Assembly: GCA_016926455.1 (NCBI GenBank)
Contig: JAFGOO010000222.1
Span: 1-13,960 of the forward strand
Direction: 5' to 3'
DNA: 13,960 nucleotides
From: Methanosarcinaceae archaeon
GTDB taxonomy: Archaea > Halobacteriota > Methanosarcinia > Methanosarcinales > Methanosarcinaceae
Under the pieces are notes generated by a model. It ran no database searches, had not been told where the DNA came from, and saw nothing but the letters and a program-made list of their open reading frames with translations. Numbering within the stretch: the stretch's first letter is position 1; every line of letters starts with the position of its first letter. A program made the translations under genes and the position numbers. Of this stretch, positions 1 through 6,719 are shown piece by piece.

Positions 1-506
1 ATCATGAGTTCTTCTTTTGGCATGAACTGACGTGTAAGCATCAGTATCATAATGGCTGCGATTATACCCCACAAAAGCTGACCAACATAGAATGAGTACA
101 TCACAATTCCAAAAACGAACAGCATCATTAGCATGTTGCGGGCTTGGGACTTCTTTCTTGCCTCCAGCTTGTGGGCCATGACAATCTCCCTACCCTTTCC
201 AGCAGGTACCTCTCTTATCTTTGGATTATTCAGGTCTTCCATATTCGGATATGCCAAAATATCCTTCAATTCTTCTTTTGGGAGGAGTTCTGCCATAGCT
301 TTTGCAAGTAATGATTTTCCTGTGCCTGGAGTACCGATCATCATTACATGCCGCCTCTGGCTTGCCGCTTTTTTGACAACTTCCACCGCATGATCCTGAC
401 CAATGACCTGATCTATAATCAATTCAGGTACATCTATCTTTGCTGTTGTATCAACATTAATATCATCTGGCAAGGTTACTTTATTAGCAGTAATCTCATT
501 TTCCAT
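1..506 (-). CDS. lonB: Archaeal membrane-bound Lon protease (LonB), N-terminal part, truncated by window edge
   Basis: ATP-dependent serine protease of the archaeal LonB type, anchored in the cytoplasmic membrane and degrading unfolded or regulatory proteins. The reverse strand reads open from ATG at 506 to base 1, giving 168 residues; the rest lies outside the window. Seen: an N-terminal stretch leading into DQVIGQDHAVEVVKKA (residues 32-47), a Walker A motif GTPGTGKS at 58-65, a basic segment RKKSQARN, and two hydrophobic stretches at about 124-141 and 143-157 interrupting the AAA+ module. Membrane helices inserted between Walker A and Walker B are typical of archaeal LonB and absent from bacterial LonA. 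The start is preceded by GAGAGTGA at short spacing and a TATA-like box further up. The catalytic Ser-Lys domain is not in the window, so activity cannot be judged. Confidence 0.92.
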   Translation of the reverse strand, partial: MENEITANKVTLPDDINVDTTAKIDVPELIIDQVIGQDHAVEVVKKAASQRRHVMMIGTPGTGKSLLAKAMAELLPKEELKDILAYPNMEDLNNPKIREVPAGKGREIVMAHKLEARKKSQARNMLMMLFVFGIVMYSFYVGQLLWGIIAAIMILMLTRQFMPKEELM

Positions 507-553
507 GGTTCACTCTCATAACTAGATAATGGGTACTCAAAAGTCTACTGTTT

Positions 554-564
554 CATATATACTT
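554..564 (-). promoter_or_regulatory. TATA-like box of lonB
   Basis: On the reverse strand this reads AAGTATATATG, a good match to an archaeal TATA box. It lies about 50 bases before the lonB ATG, which would place the transcript start near 530 with a leader of roughly 25 bases carrying the GAGAGTGA ribosome site. Position and sequence only; no experimental support. Confidence 0.5.
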
Positions 565-713
565 GACGCTTTTATAGTTGTTGTTTATCCCATATCCTAT
601 ATTAATCTATTTGTATTAATATTAATAGAGCTATTTGAAAAAAGTAAGTAACTACATTTGCTGCATTGAAAAGAAATATTAACATGTAGATTCAATACTT
701 GGTGTTGAAAAAT

Positions 714-1163
714 ATGAAACTGGCTATTTTTGTTGTGCTTGCACTGATAATATCCTTTGTATCGATGGCACTTCCAACATCTGCAGTTCCTGAAGAGGGG
801 CAATACTTACATGTAAAGCAGATGGAAGTGGAGTTTGACAGGACAGATGCAATGGTCACAATATCCTATAATCTCGATTTGTTTGCCGATATATACGCAT
901 TTATACTCGGTAGCCGAAATCTTGAACCTACTTTCGAACAGATATTTTTCGATTTTGAGAACGTTGCAGTGACTGAGATTGGACGGAACCACGCAGTAAT
1001 CATGCTTACAGATGTTTCAAGGCAAAATGATGATTATTACCTTCACGATCAACATCGACTTGGAATAATGGTTGAGTCACTTATACTTGTGTATCCTGAT
1101 GGCTCCATCAAAAACATCCAACACATAAACACTATACCAAATACATTTTTCAAACAAGTATAG
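714..1163 (+). CDS. Small exported protein of unknown function
   Basis: I do not recognise the family. The product is 149 residues from ATG 714. A longer reading from TTG 699 is possible, but GGTG at 701-704 sits nine bases before ATG 714 and makes the better ribosome site. Seen: a classic Sec signal (MK, hydrophobic core residues 3-20, small residues PTSA with likely cleavage near residue 24), then about 125 residues of soluble, beta-rich-looking sequence. There is no lipobox cysteine, no later membrane helix and no cysteine in the mature part, so the protein is probably released or held at the cell surface. It stands alone between divergent lonB and the coenzyme M genes; 96 bases separate it from cysteate synthase, which has its own TATA-like box, so co-transcription is uncertain. 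The rich D/E/H content could bind metal, but no clear motif is visible. Confidence 0.72.
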   Translation: MKLAIFVVLALIISFVSMALPTSAVPEEGQYLHVKQMEVEFDRTDAMVTISYNLDLFADIYAFILGSRNLEPTFEQIFFDFENVAVTEIGRNHAVIMLTDVSRQNDDYYLHDQHRLGIMVESLILVYPDGSIKNIQHINTIPNTFFKQV

Positions 1164-1220
1164 GAATAAGAGCAACAGTTTTCGTTCTTGTCACAAAAAG
1201 GATAAATGCAGTCCAATATG

Positions 1221-1233
1221 GGATATATTTTTT
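1221..1233 (+). promoter_or_regulatory. TATA-like box before cysteate synthase
   Basis: GATATATTTTTT lies about 27-39 bases before ATG 1260. Archaeal TATA boxes centre about 26 bases before the transcript start, so the mRNA would begin within a few bases of the start codon. No purine-rich ribosome site precedes the ATG (bases read TACATTGCTTTTCTA), which agrees with a leaderless or nearly leaderless message. Inference from sequence. Confidence 0.5.
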
Positions 1234-1259
1234 AACCTTCAGTATACATTGCTTTTCTA

Positions 1260-2522
1260 ATGGGAAACTACAAATTGAAATGCCTCGATTGCGGAAGTGA
1301 ATATAAAAGTGACTATAGGCTAAAATGCGATAATGATGATTCATTTCTGCGTGCTGAATATCAGACAACTCGGCTTGAGCTAAAAAATGTACTTGGTATG
1401 GGGAAGTTCCACGACTGGCTTCCAATCAAAAAGATCTTGACCACGGATGCTGCACCGATCACCTATCAAAGTGAAGAACTTGCACGTGAACTCGGGTTAA
1501 AGAGCCTGTATATCGGTTTTAGCGGTTACTGGCCTGAGAGGGGGGGTCTTATAAAAACATGCAGTTTCAAGGAACTTGAGGCCCATCCTACAATGCAGCG
1601 GTTAACAGAGTCCGGCAAGCTGGCAATCGTAATCGCTTCAGCTGGAAATACCTCACGTTCTTTTGCCCATGTGTCGGCAATGACAGGGATCGATGTGTAT
1701 CTAGTTGTTCCGCACTTCGGACTGCCCAGTATGTGGCTTCCAGAAGAACCTACAGACTCCATTCACCTGATAAGTATGGATAAAAGTAACGATTACACCG
1801 ATGCCATCAACCTTGCCGAGAGAATCGCAAAACTTCCGGGCATGGTGTCGGAAGGTGGTGCGCGGAATGTTGCAAGGCGGGACGGTATGGGAACCGTCAT
1901 GCTGGATGCGGCGATTACGATTAAGCGTATCCCTGACCACTATTTTCAGGCAGTTGGAAGCGGCACTGGTGCCATTGCAGCATGGGAAGCTGGAATCCGC
2001 CTGCATGCAGACGGGCGTTTCGGGAATCACCTTCCAAAACTCCAACTTGCTCAGAACCTGCCTTTTTTACCGATGACAAATGCCTGGAATGCGAAAAGGC
2101 GCGAAATCATCCCTGAAATAGATATGCAGGACCCAAAAAAACAGATAGATGAGATATACGCCAAAGTGCTCTCAAACAGGTCACCACCGTATTCGGTTAC
2201 AGGTGGTCTTTACGATGCCCTGACAGCCACCAGTGGATTGATGTATGCCATAACAAACCAAGAAGCTAAAGAAGCACAGACGTTGTTTGAATCACTCGAA
2301 GGAATAGACATCCTTCCTCCCTCAGCAGTTGCTGTTGCCTCACTTCTCAAGGCTGTGGATTTGGATAGAATACAACCCGATGAAGTGGTTTTGCTTAACA
2401 TTGCAGGCGGTGGTACCGAACGGCTCAAAGAGGATTATACACTTTCTAGAATCAAACCGATCACAAATGTAGAGAATCCGGATGTGCCACTTGAAGATCT
2501 AATCAGGGCTTGCAAGCACTGA
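1260..2522 (+). CDS. Cysteate synthase (PLP-dependent, threonine synthase paralogue)
   Basis: Makes L-cysteate from O-phospho-L-serine and sulfite, the first committed step of the coenzyme M route used in Methanosarcinales and relatives in place of the phosphosulfolactate (ComABC) route. The 420 residues match the usual family length. Seen: an N-terminal zinc-ribbon-like segment with C8, C11 and C23, as in archaeal threonine synthases; TCSFKELEA around K104, the likely Schiff-base lysine; SAGNTSRSF (127-135), the conserved asparagine loop; and GSGTGAIA (233-240), the phosphate-binding loop of PLP. The family is a fold-type II PLP enzyme that arose from threonine synthase. What separates this from true threonine synthase is the divergent lysine region (no PTGSFKDR signature) and above all the ComDE gene directly downstream, 45 bases away on the same strand. 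It appears leaderless. Expected in the cytoplasm. Confidence 0.93.
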   Translation: MGNYKLKCLDCGSEYKSDYRLKCDNDDSFLRAEYQTTRLELKNVLGMGKFHDWLPIKKILTTDAAPITYQSEELARELGLKSLYIGFSGYWPERGGLIKTCSFKELEAHPTMQRLTESGKLAIVIASAGNTSRSFAHVSAMTGIDVYLVVPHFGLPSMWLPEEPTDSIHLISMDKSNDYTDAINLAERIAKLPGMVSEGGARNVARRDGMGTVMLDAAITIKRIPDHYFQAVGSGTGAIAAWEAGIRLHADGRFGNHLPKLQLAQNLPFLPMTNAWNAKRREIIPEIDMQDPKKQIDEIYAKVLSNRSPPYSVTGGLYDALTATSGLMYAITNQEAKEAQTLFESLEGIDILPPSAVAVASLLKAVDLDRIQPDEVVLLNIAGGGTERLKEDYTLSRIKPITNVENPDVPLEDLIRACKH

Positions 2523-2538
2523 GGATTATTTGATATTG

Positions 2539-2571
2539 ATGAGAGCACTTGAGGAAGATGAGAATAAATGA
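2539..2571 (+). CDS. Possible 10-codon leader ORF overlapping the comDE start
   Basis: ATG 2539 opens MRALEEDENK and ends at TGA 2569-2571, which overlaps the comDE start codon as ATGA. A GAGGA element overlapping the cysteate synthase stop lies 13 bases before it, a longer spacing than ideal. Such an overlap allows translational coupling into comDE. Equally, it may be chance in a 45-base spacer; the peptide has no cysteine or other residue run hinting at attenuation. Confidence 0.25.
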   Translation: MRALEEDENK

Positions 2572-3704
2572 TATCTCCTGAGGATACTATTATTGAAATT
2601 ATGAAAAATAACGGTATAGATATGGTAGCTACACTTCCATGCGATCGTATCAAGAATCTTCTGCCGCTTATTACCAGTAATTTTCCTGAGATTCCACTTA
2701 CACGGGAAGAGAACGGAATAGGTATTTGCGCCGGTGCATATATGGCAGGTGGGAAACCGATGATGGTCATCCAGAGTACGGGTCTTGGAAACATGATTAA
2801 TGCACTGGAATCGCTGAATATTGCATGTCAAATACCGCTTCCAATATTTGCCAGCTGGCGCGGGGTCTACAATGAGAGGATAGAGGCACAAAAACCATTT
2901 GGTCAACATCTGCCTAGAATTCTCAAAAGTGCAGAGATCCAGTATACTATCGTCGATAAGCCTGATAAACTATACCTGCTAAATCACGGTATTCGGGATG
3001 CATATGAAAACTTGCGACCTCATGTTATTCTTTTTTCCCCGATGGTCTGGGAAGGCTCTTCTTGCAGGATCTGGGATGAGCAGGAACCTGTGGTTTTTAG
3101 GAAGCGTTCTTATGAATTTACGTTCAAGGGCAAAATTGCTGAACCAGAGATGATGAGATTTGATGCCATATCCACAATTGCACTGTTGCTTGATAAGGAA
3201 ATAGTGGTCGCTAATATTGGCATACCCTGCAAGGAGCTGTATGCTGTGAGTGACCGCGACCTTAATTTCTACATGTTCGGATCAATGGGACTTGCATCTT
3301 CCATCGGACTTGGATTTGCTCTGATGTCAGAGCAGAGAGTGGTTGTGCTGGACGGTGACGGCAGTATTCTCATGAACCCGAATGCCCTCCTCGAAGCCGC
3401 ACGTGCAAGTCCCTCAAACCTTACAATCGTTGCACTTGATAATGGTGCTTACGGGTCAACCGGTTCCCAAGAAACATTTACCGCCCGTTTTCTAGATATC
3501 GAACTGCTCGCACGAGGCTGCGGCATTGAGAACACTGTAAAGGTTAACACAAAGGAAGAACTTCTAAATGCATTTTTGGCTGCACAGGAGTCGGGAGAAC
3601 TTACACTCATTCACGTGATAATTAAACCCGGAAATAAGGATTTCCCTAACATTCCGCTGACACCAGCCGAAATTACTTCAAGATTCATGAGAGCGGTCCA
3701 ATGA
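2568..3704 (+). CDS. comDE: Sulfopyruvate decarboxylase, fused ComD-ComE
   Basis: Thiamine-diphosphate enzyme that decarboxylates 3-sulfopyruvate to sulfoacetaldehyde in coenzyme M synthesis. In many methanogens the two halves are separate proteins; here they form one 378-residue chain, as in Methanosarcina. Seen: the N-terminal pyrimidine-binding (ComD) half, residues 1 to about 165, with LPCDRIKNLLPLI and the TREENGIG motif holding the cofactor-activating glutamate (E48); the C-terminal pyrophosphate-binding (ComE) half from about 195, with FGSMGLASSIGLGFAL and the metal/diphosphate motif GDGS (263-266) followed by LDNGAYGSTG (290-299). A stop codon lies immediately before ATG 2568, so this is the earliest possible start. 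The gene follows cysteate synthase in an apparent operon and ends one base before the stop codon of the opposing comF candidate, leaving no room for a terminator. Confidence 0.93.
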   Translation: MISPEDTIIEIMKNNGIDMVATLPCDRIKNLLPLITSNFPEIPLTREENGIGICAGAYMAGGKPMMVIQSTGLGNMINALESLNIACQIPLPIFASWRGVYNERIEAQKPFGQHLPRILKSAEIQYTIVDKPDKLYLLNHGIRDAYENLRPHVILFSPMVWEGSSCRIWDEQEPVVFRKRSYEFTFKGKIAEPEMMRFDAISTIALLLDKEIVVANIGIPCKELYAVSDRDLNFYMFGSMGLASSIGLGFALMSEQRVVVLDGDGSILMNPNALLEAARASPSNLTIVALDNGAYGSTGSQETFTARFLDIELLARGCGIENTVKVNTKEELLNAFLAAQESGELTLIHVIIKPGNKDFPNIPLTPAEITSRFMRAVQ

Positions 3705-5000
3705 CTATGGAAAGATACGCTCTACAGGTTCTGTGATCTTGAAATCGCCCGAAAGTATCTTCTGTTTCAGTTCCTCGGCGGCTTTAAGAGCCCGGACGCG
3801 GTCGGACTGGCGGACTACAACCGGAATGTCTTTTTCGGTCTTTCCATCATTGTAGTGCAGGGTTCCGAGATTTGCACTGAATGAACGACCATCGCAAATT
3901 GAGACACACAACCCGCAGTTAAAGCATAACTTGGCATCATGGACTGCTATTGTCAAGCCACTGCATTTCACAGCACCCGTAGGGCATGTTCGTTCAACCT
4001 CGCACACACAGCATTTGATGCACCTATCAGGATTGTAGGTGACAGTTGTATCCGAACCTTCCCATACATCAGCATAAGTCGTCTCACACAACTTTACCCT
4101 TCCATTAACATCTACGATATCGAGTTTCAGCTCGCTGTCTAGCTTAATGATGGAATCGAGCAGGTTCTGGTTCAGGACAGGAACGGGCACTGCCCACGTA
4201 TTGATGATTTCAGGTCCTGCCGATGTAATGAACCCGCCCATATATTCAGAAACCATGGACTTCATGTCCGCAAAACCGGAAAGGTTGGGCTTTTCAGGGC
4301 TGCTCCGAGTTCCAGTGCCTGCCACAAATCCCTCTGCCCCATTTATCAGTATCCTTGTCCCGATACCTATTGTTTCAAGTTTCGGGTCGTTCTTTATGGG
4401 GTTTAGCTCACCACAGCCGCAGAAAGTGGCTTCGCTCAAATTACCCTTAAACTGAGATGCGTGGAATATCGAAGATGTTGGTTCGTTTTTCGGATTTACA
4501 AATGCGAGATAGTTCTTAAAAGCATGTCTGGTTGCAAAGAGTCGTGCATGCGGAATTTGCTTGATAGTAGTGCGGGTTTCAAAGAAACGTCCTTCGAAGG
4601 TCTCAACTTTCACTACAACAGCCTTGCCTTCAGCGAGGTCTTTAAAAAGGTGCCCTCCCCCGTAGTTAGGATTTGATTTACTGTAGGCTGTACCGTTAAC
4701 GATGATATCAACTATACCAATGCGTTCGTTTGGACAGGGTCCAACATGCGCTGGCACACCGTTCATCCATACATGCGATGCACGTATGAAGCTATCCGGC
4801 TCTGCGACTGGGAATGACAGGACAGCATACGTACCGCTCATTATTGCACGGGTTGCCGTAGTCACAACATCAACATCCTCAAAACGAACAATCTCGCCTG
4901 AGCGTACCCGATTACATATTTCGTCTGCGGTCAGGACAACAGCCTTGCCCTGCTTGATCTTCTCCTGAATCTGTGAAAATGTTCTTGTATTTTCAGACAT
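3705..5000 (-). CDS. comF: DUF39/4Fe-4S protein, methanogenesis marker 16; candidate sulfoacetaldehyde-to-coenzyme M enzyme ComF
   Basis: Member of the DUF39 (COG1900) family related to L-aspartate-semialdehyde sulfurtransferase, which makes homocysteine by reductive thiol insertion into an aldehyde. A Methanocaldococcus homologue has been reported to convert sulfoacetaldehyde to coenzyme M, and the position beside cysteate synthase and ComDE supports that role here. The 431 residues show a DUF39 domain (about 10-320) with cysteines that could carry persulfide (C89 in VGPCPNE; C194 and C196 in FCGCGELNP), then a C-terminal two-cluster ferredoxin: C327-x2-C330-x2-C333-x5-CP and C359-x2-C362-x2-C365-x3-C369. 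There are no CBS domains, unlike the homocysteine-forming paralogue. ATG 5000 is preceded by AGGC at short spacing. The stop is TAG; if this organism decodes TAG as pyrrolysine, read-through would add nine residues. The choice between coenzyme M and homocysteine function rests on context. Confidence 0.82.
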   Translation of the reverse strand: MSENTRTFSQIQEKIKQGKAVVLTADEICNRVRSGEIVRFEDVDVVTTATRAIMSGTYAVLSFPVAEPDSFIRASHVWMNGVPAHVGPCPNERIGIVDIIVNGTAYSKSNPNYGGGHLFKDLAEGKAVVVKVETFEGRFFETRTTIKQIPHARLFATRHAFKNYLAFVNPKNEPTSSIFHASQFKGNLSEATFCGCGELNPIKNDPKLETIGIGTRILINGAEGFVAGTGTRSSPEKPNLSGFADMKSMVSEYMGGFITSAGPEIINTWAVPVPVLNQNLLDSIIKLDSELKLDIVDVNGRVKLCETTYADVWEGSDTTVTYNPDRCIKCCVCEVERTCPTGAVKCSGLTIAVHDAKLCFNCGLCVSICDGRSFSANLGTLHYNDGKTEKDIPVVVRQSDRVRALKAAEELKQKILSGDFKITEPVERIFP

Positions 5001-5032
5001 ATTGCCTAAAAGATATTGATAGACTAGTATTT

Positions 5033-5170
5033 GTTTGAACTACCACCTGTTAAAACTGGTGGCTTCCTGTTTCATTGCTAAACCCAAAGGTTCAATTCCA
5101 AAGGCATTTACCGTAGTCCTATGGCAAGATCAAGAATGTTTATAGCAGCATTATGGTCTCAATCTAATAA
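5033..5170 (-). mobile_element. Decayed 3' end of an IS200/IS605-type tnpB with its right-end hairpin
   Basis: The reverse strand encodes DHNAAINILDLAIGLR (about 5155-5108), the conserved C-terminal DRDxNAAxNIL block of TnpB. A stop (TAA) follows, then after a frame change GIEPLGLAMKQEATSFNRW and TAG at 5042-5040. The terminal AMKQEATSFN ending is characteristic of archaeal TnpB tails. The imperfect palindrome CCACC...GGTGG (5043-5062) matches the subterminal hairpin of IS605-group right ends. About 40-45 residues of a protein normally near 400 remain, broken by one stop and one frameshift, so it cannot be functional. It lies between comF and the V4R regulator and includes or borders the comF promoter region. 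Confidence 0.75.
5043..5062. repeat. Imperfect palindrome at the TnpB relic end
   Basis: CCACC (5043-5047) pairs with GGTGG (5058-5062); one mismatch, then two further pairs around an A-rich loop. In IS200/IS605 elements such hairpins are what the HUH transposase recognises. Here it marks the outer edge of the relic and lies within 65 bases of the comF start codon. Confidence 0.6.
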
Positions 5171-5186
5171 ATACATATATATTCAG

Positions 5187-5212
5187 GCGAAATCCATTCG
5201 CAGACCCACGAA
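5187..5212. promoter_or_regulatory. TTCG-N8-CGAA inverted repeat, candidate operator of the V4R regulator
   Basis: TTCG (5197-5200) and CGAA (5209-5212) form an inverted repeat with an 8-base spacer. An overlapping GCGAA (5187-5191) / TTCGC (5197-5201) hairpin shares the central arm. The repeat abuts the TATA-like TTTATATAT at 5215-5223 in front of the regulator gene, the place for a site that blocks TBP/TFB or polymerase. TTCG/CGAA-type repeats have been reported as MsvR boxes; I cannot confirm that this spacing matches them. Confidence 0.5.
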
Positions 5213-5214
5213 TG

Positions 5215-5223
5215 TTTATATAT
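5215..5223 (+). promoter_or_regulatory. TATA-like box of the V4R regulator
   Basis: TTTATATAT lies 23-31 bases before ATG 5246. That spacing predicts transcription starting at or almost at the start codon, and no ribosome-site purine run precedes the ATG, so a leaderless mRNA is likely. A second AT-rich candidate (ATACATATATATT, 5171-5183) would give a leader of about 40 bases containing the inverted repeat. Confidence 0.5.
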
Positions 5224-5245
5224 GATTTATAGCATTATGTAATAC

Positions 5246-5986
5246 ATGGTAAAATCGGATGATCATACAACACTTTTTTCCACAAACCATGGTTTTATTG
5301 CTTTGAACAGCCCCGTTAAACTTAAAATACTGGATTTTTTAAAATGCGGTTCAAGATCATTCGATGAAGTAGTTAAATCTGCTGGCAAAGCAAAATCAAC
5401 GATCTCAGTCCACCTTAACGACCTAAAATCTTGTGACCTTGTTGAAGAGCAAATTGATTCCACAGATAAACGTAAAAAAATGTATTTTTTGAACACTCAA
5501 TCTATGGCTTGTTCCCAAAAGCCCATAGCTAATCATTATGATAATATCCTGCAAAAAGTGACATCTTCCACTGAAGATGAGTGCGATTTTCTAAAATACA
5601 TTTTCTTGGCGGTGAAGTTCGGTTTTGAAGCACATGGGATTAACCTCCAACCAATCATAAAAACGATTGGATCAGACGTTGGCACATGCATATCTAGAAA
5701 CTTTGAATCTAGTGATATGGATGGGGTGCTCAATGACATTACGACATTCTGGAAATCTCACAAACTTGGATATGTGTCAATCGTGGATACAGAGCCGTTG
5801 ACGATTATCGTTGATGATTGTTTTGGATGCAAGTCCACGCCTCCTGTTGGTAAAACGCTTTGCTCGTTCGATGAAGGGCTTTTTGAAGGGATATTCTCTG
5901 GAAAATTAGGGCTTGAATTTAAAATGAAAGAAATGGAGTGCTACGGAACCGGTCATAATCACTGTTTGTTTGTGAGGCAGGATTAA
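5246..5986 (+). CDS. msvR: MsvR-like redox transcription regulator (ArsR-type wHTH plus V4R domain)
   Basis: Probable methanogen V4R regulator that senses oxidation through cysteines and controls its own gene and oxidative-stress genes, as described for MsvR. The 246 residues match this two-domain architecture. Seen: an N-terminal ArsR-like winged helix (about 17-83) with recognition helix AKSTISVHLNDLKSCDLV and wing DSTDKRKKMYFL; a linker; and a C-terminal V4R domain (about 115-244) with C148, C192-x2-C195 in DDCFGCKS, C206, C232 and C240 in ECYGTGHNHC. The cysteine-rich end could bind metal or form disulfides. The start at ATG 5246 looks leaderless, and an inverted repeat adjoins the promoter, suggesting autoregulation. 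It is divergent from comF and converges on DUF2110 with 24 bases between. Methanosarcinales carry several V4R/HTH paralogues, so the MsvR name is likely rather than certain. Confidence 0.72.
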   Translation: MVKSDDHTTLFSTNHGFIALNSPVKLKILDFLKCGSRSFDEVVKSAGKAKSTISVHLNDLKSCDLVEEQIDSTDKRKKMYFLNTQSMACSQKPIANHYDNILQKVTSSTEDECDFLKYIFLAVKFGFEAHGINLQPIIKTIGSDVGTCISRNFESSDMDGVLNDITTFWKSHKLGYVSIVDTEPLTIIVDDCFGCKSTPPVGKTLCSFDEGLFEGIFSGKLGLEFKMKEMECYGTGHNHCLFVRQD

Positions 5987-6010
5987 TCGATAGACTACTC
6001 TGATACAATA

Positions 6011-6691
6011 TCAGCCAGACCCAATTACAACACCGATCTCCGATTTCAAGAGCGGGCCAATCTCTGCAACGATTCCAGGACCGTCCGTATTCTCACGGCA
6101 AACGATGGCATGTTCCATCACACCGATTCGCTCGATTCCGTATATGTCCCGTGAATGTCCTGTCTTTTTAATTACAGCTTTTAGTTCCGAGCGTGTCACT
6201 GAATTTGCTATAACCCTATCAGTACCTGATTTTTTCCATCTCCAGAAAAGATCAACCTGTTCTTTTGTGAAACGTGCCTTTTTCTTGCCATTGATCTCCA
6301 CCGAGACCGGAAGGTGAGATATGATTCCGAAACGTGATGCAATCTGCCTAATCTGACCCATTCCAAGAGGCTTTAGTTCCTCAATAGAAATACTTACCAA
6401 CGTTCCAACATTGACTAAAAGTGAATCATCGCTGATTGATTGAATATATCCCCTGTAAACGTTTCCAGAATCTACTTTTTCAACAGGTGAACCGTATCTG
6501 GAAAGCAATAAATTTGCAGAGAACTCTTCATCCTCTCCAGCAATATCAACACGTGCCCACTCGTTTTCGGTTGTTGAAACATGCGCGATTGCGTCCAGCT
6601 CTTTCAGTTCATTGTTGACCATTGCTTCGATGGAACGGATTGCACGCTCACGATTACCATATATGTGCAGAAGCAGTATTATTGTTTTCAT
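6011..6691 (-). CDS. DUF2110 family protein (conserved in archaea, function unknown)
   Basis: Member of the archaeal DUF2110 (COG4044) family, whose role is unknown. The product is 226 residues from ATG 6691; a GTG at 6697 would add two residues, but GGGGTG just upstream of ATG 6691 is the natural ribosome site and overlaps that GTG. Seen: an N-terminal beta-alpha stretch (MKTIILLLHIYGNRERAI), a small beta-barrel-like segment around YRGYIQSISDDSLLVNVG (near residues 80-100), a central basic region with GKKKARFTKEQ that could contact nucleic acid, and the conserved C-terminal block IERIGVMEHAIVC followed by TDGPGIVAEIG. There is no signal peptide or membrane segment. It lies 28 bases downstream of a winged-helix gene on the same strand, so the two are probably co-transcribed. 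A nucleic-acid-related role is a guess from the barrel and the neighbour. Confidence 0.85.
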   Translation of the reverse strand: MKTIILLLHIYGNRERAIRSIEAMVNNELKELDAIAHVSTTENEWARVDIAGEDEEFSANLLLSRYGSPVEKVDSGNVYRGYIQSISDDSLLVNVGTLVSISIEELKPLGMGQIRQIASRFGIISHLPVSVEINGKKKARFTKEQVDLFWRWKKSGTDRVIANSVTRSELKAVIKKTGHSRDIYGIERIGVMEHAIVCRENTDGPGIVAEIGPLLKSEIGVVIGSG

Positions 6692-6719
6692 GAACACCCC
6701 GAAAAAAGATTATTCAAAG

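Noticed and set aside
1260..2522. Annotation as threonine synthase
   Set aside because: The lysine region lacks the PTGSFKDR-type signature and the gene is joined to comDE, which fits cysteate synthase far better.
4147..4455. 102-codon open frame on the + strand inside comF
   Set aside because: It lies wholly antisense to conserved DUF39 coding sequence, has low-complexity-like composition and no ribosome site.
5080..5105. GGTTCAATTCC resembling the T-arm of a tRNA
   Set aside because: No acceptor stem, anticodon arm or matching 5' half is present; the bases belong to the TnpB relic reading frame.
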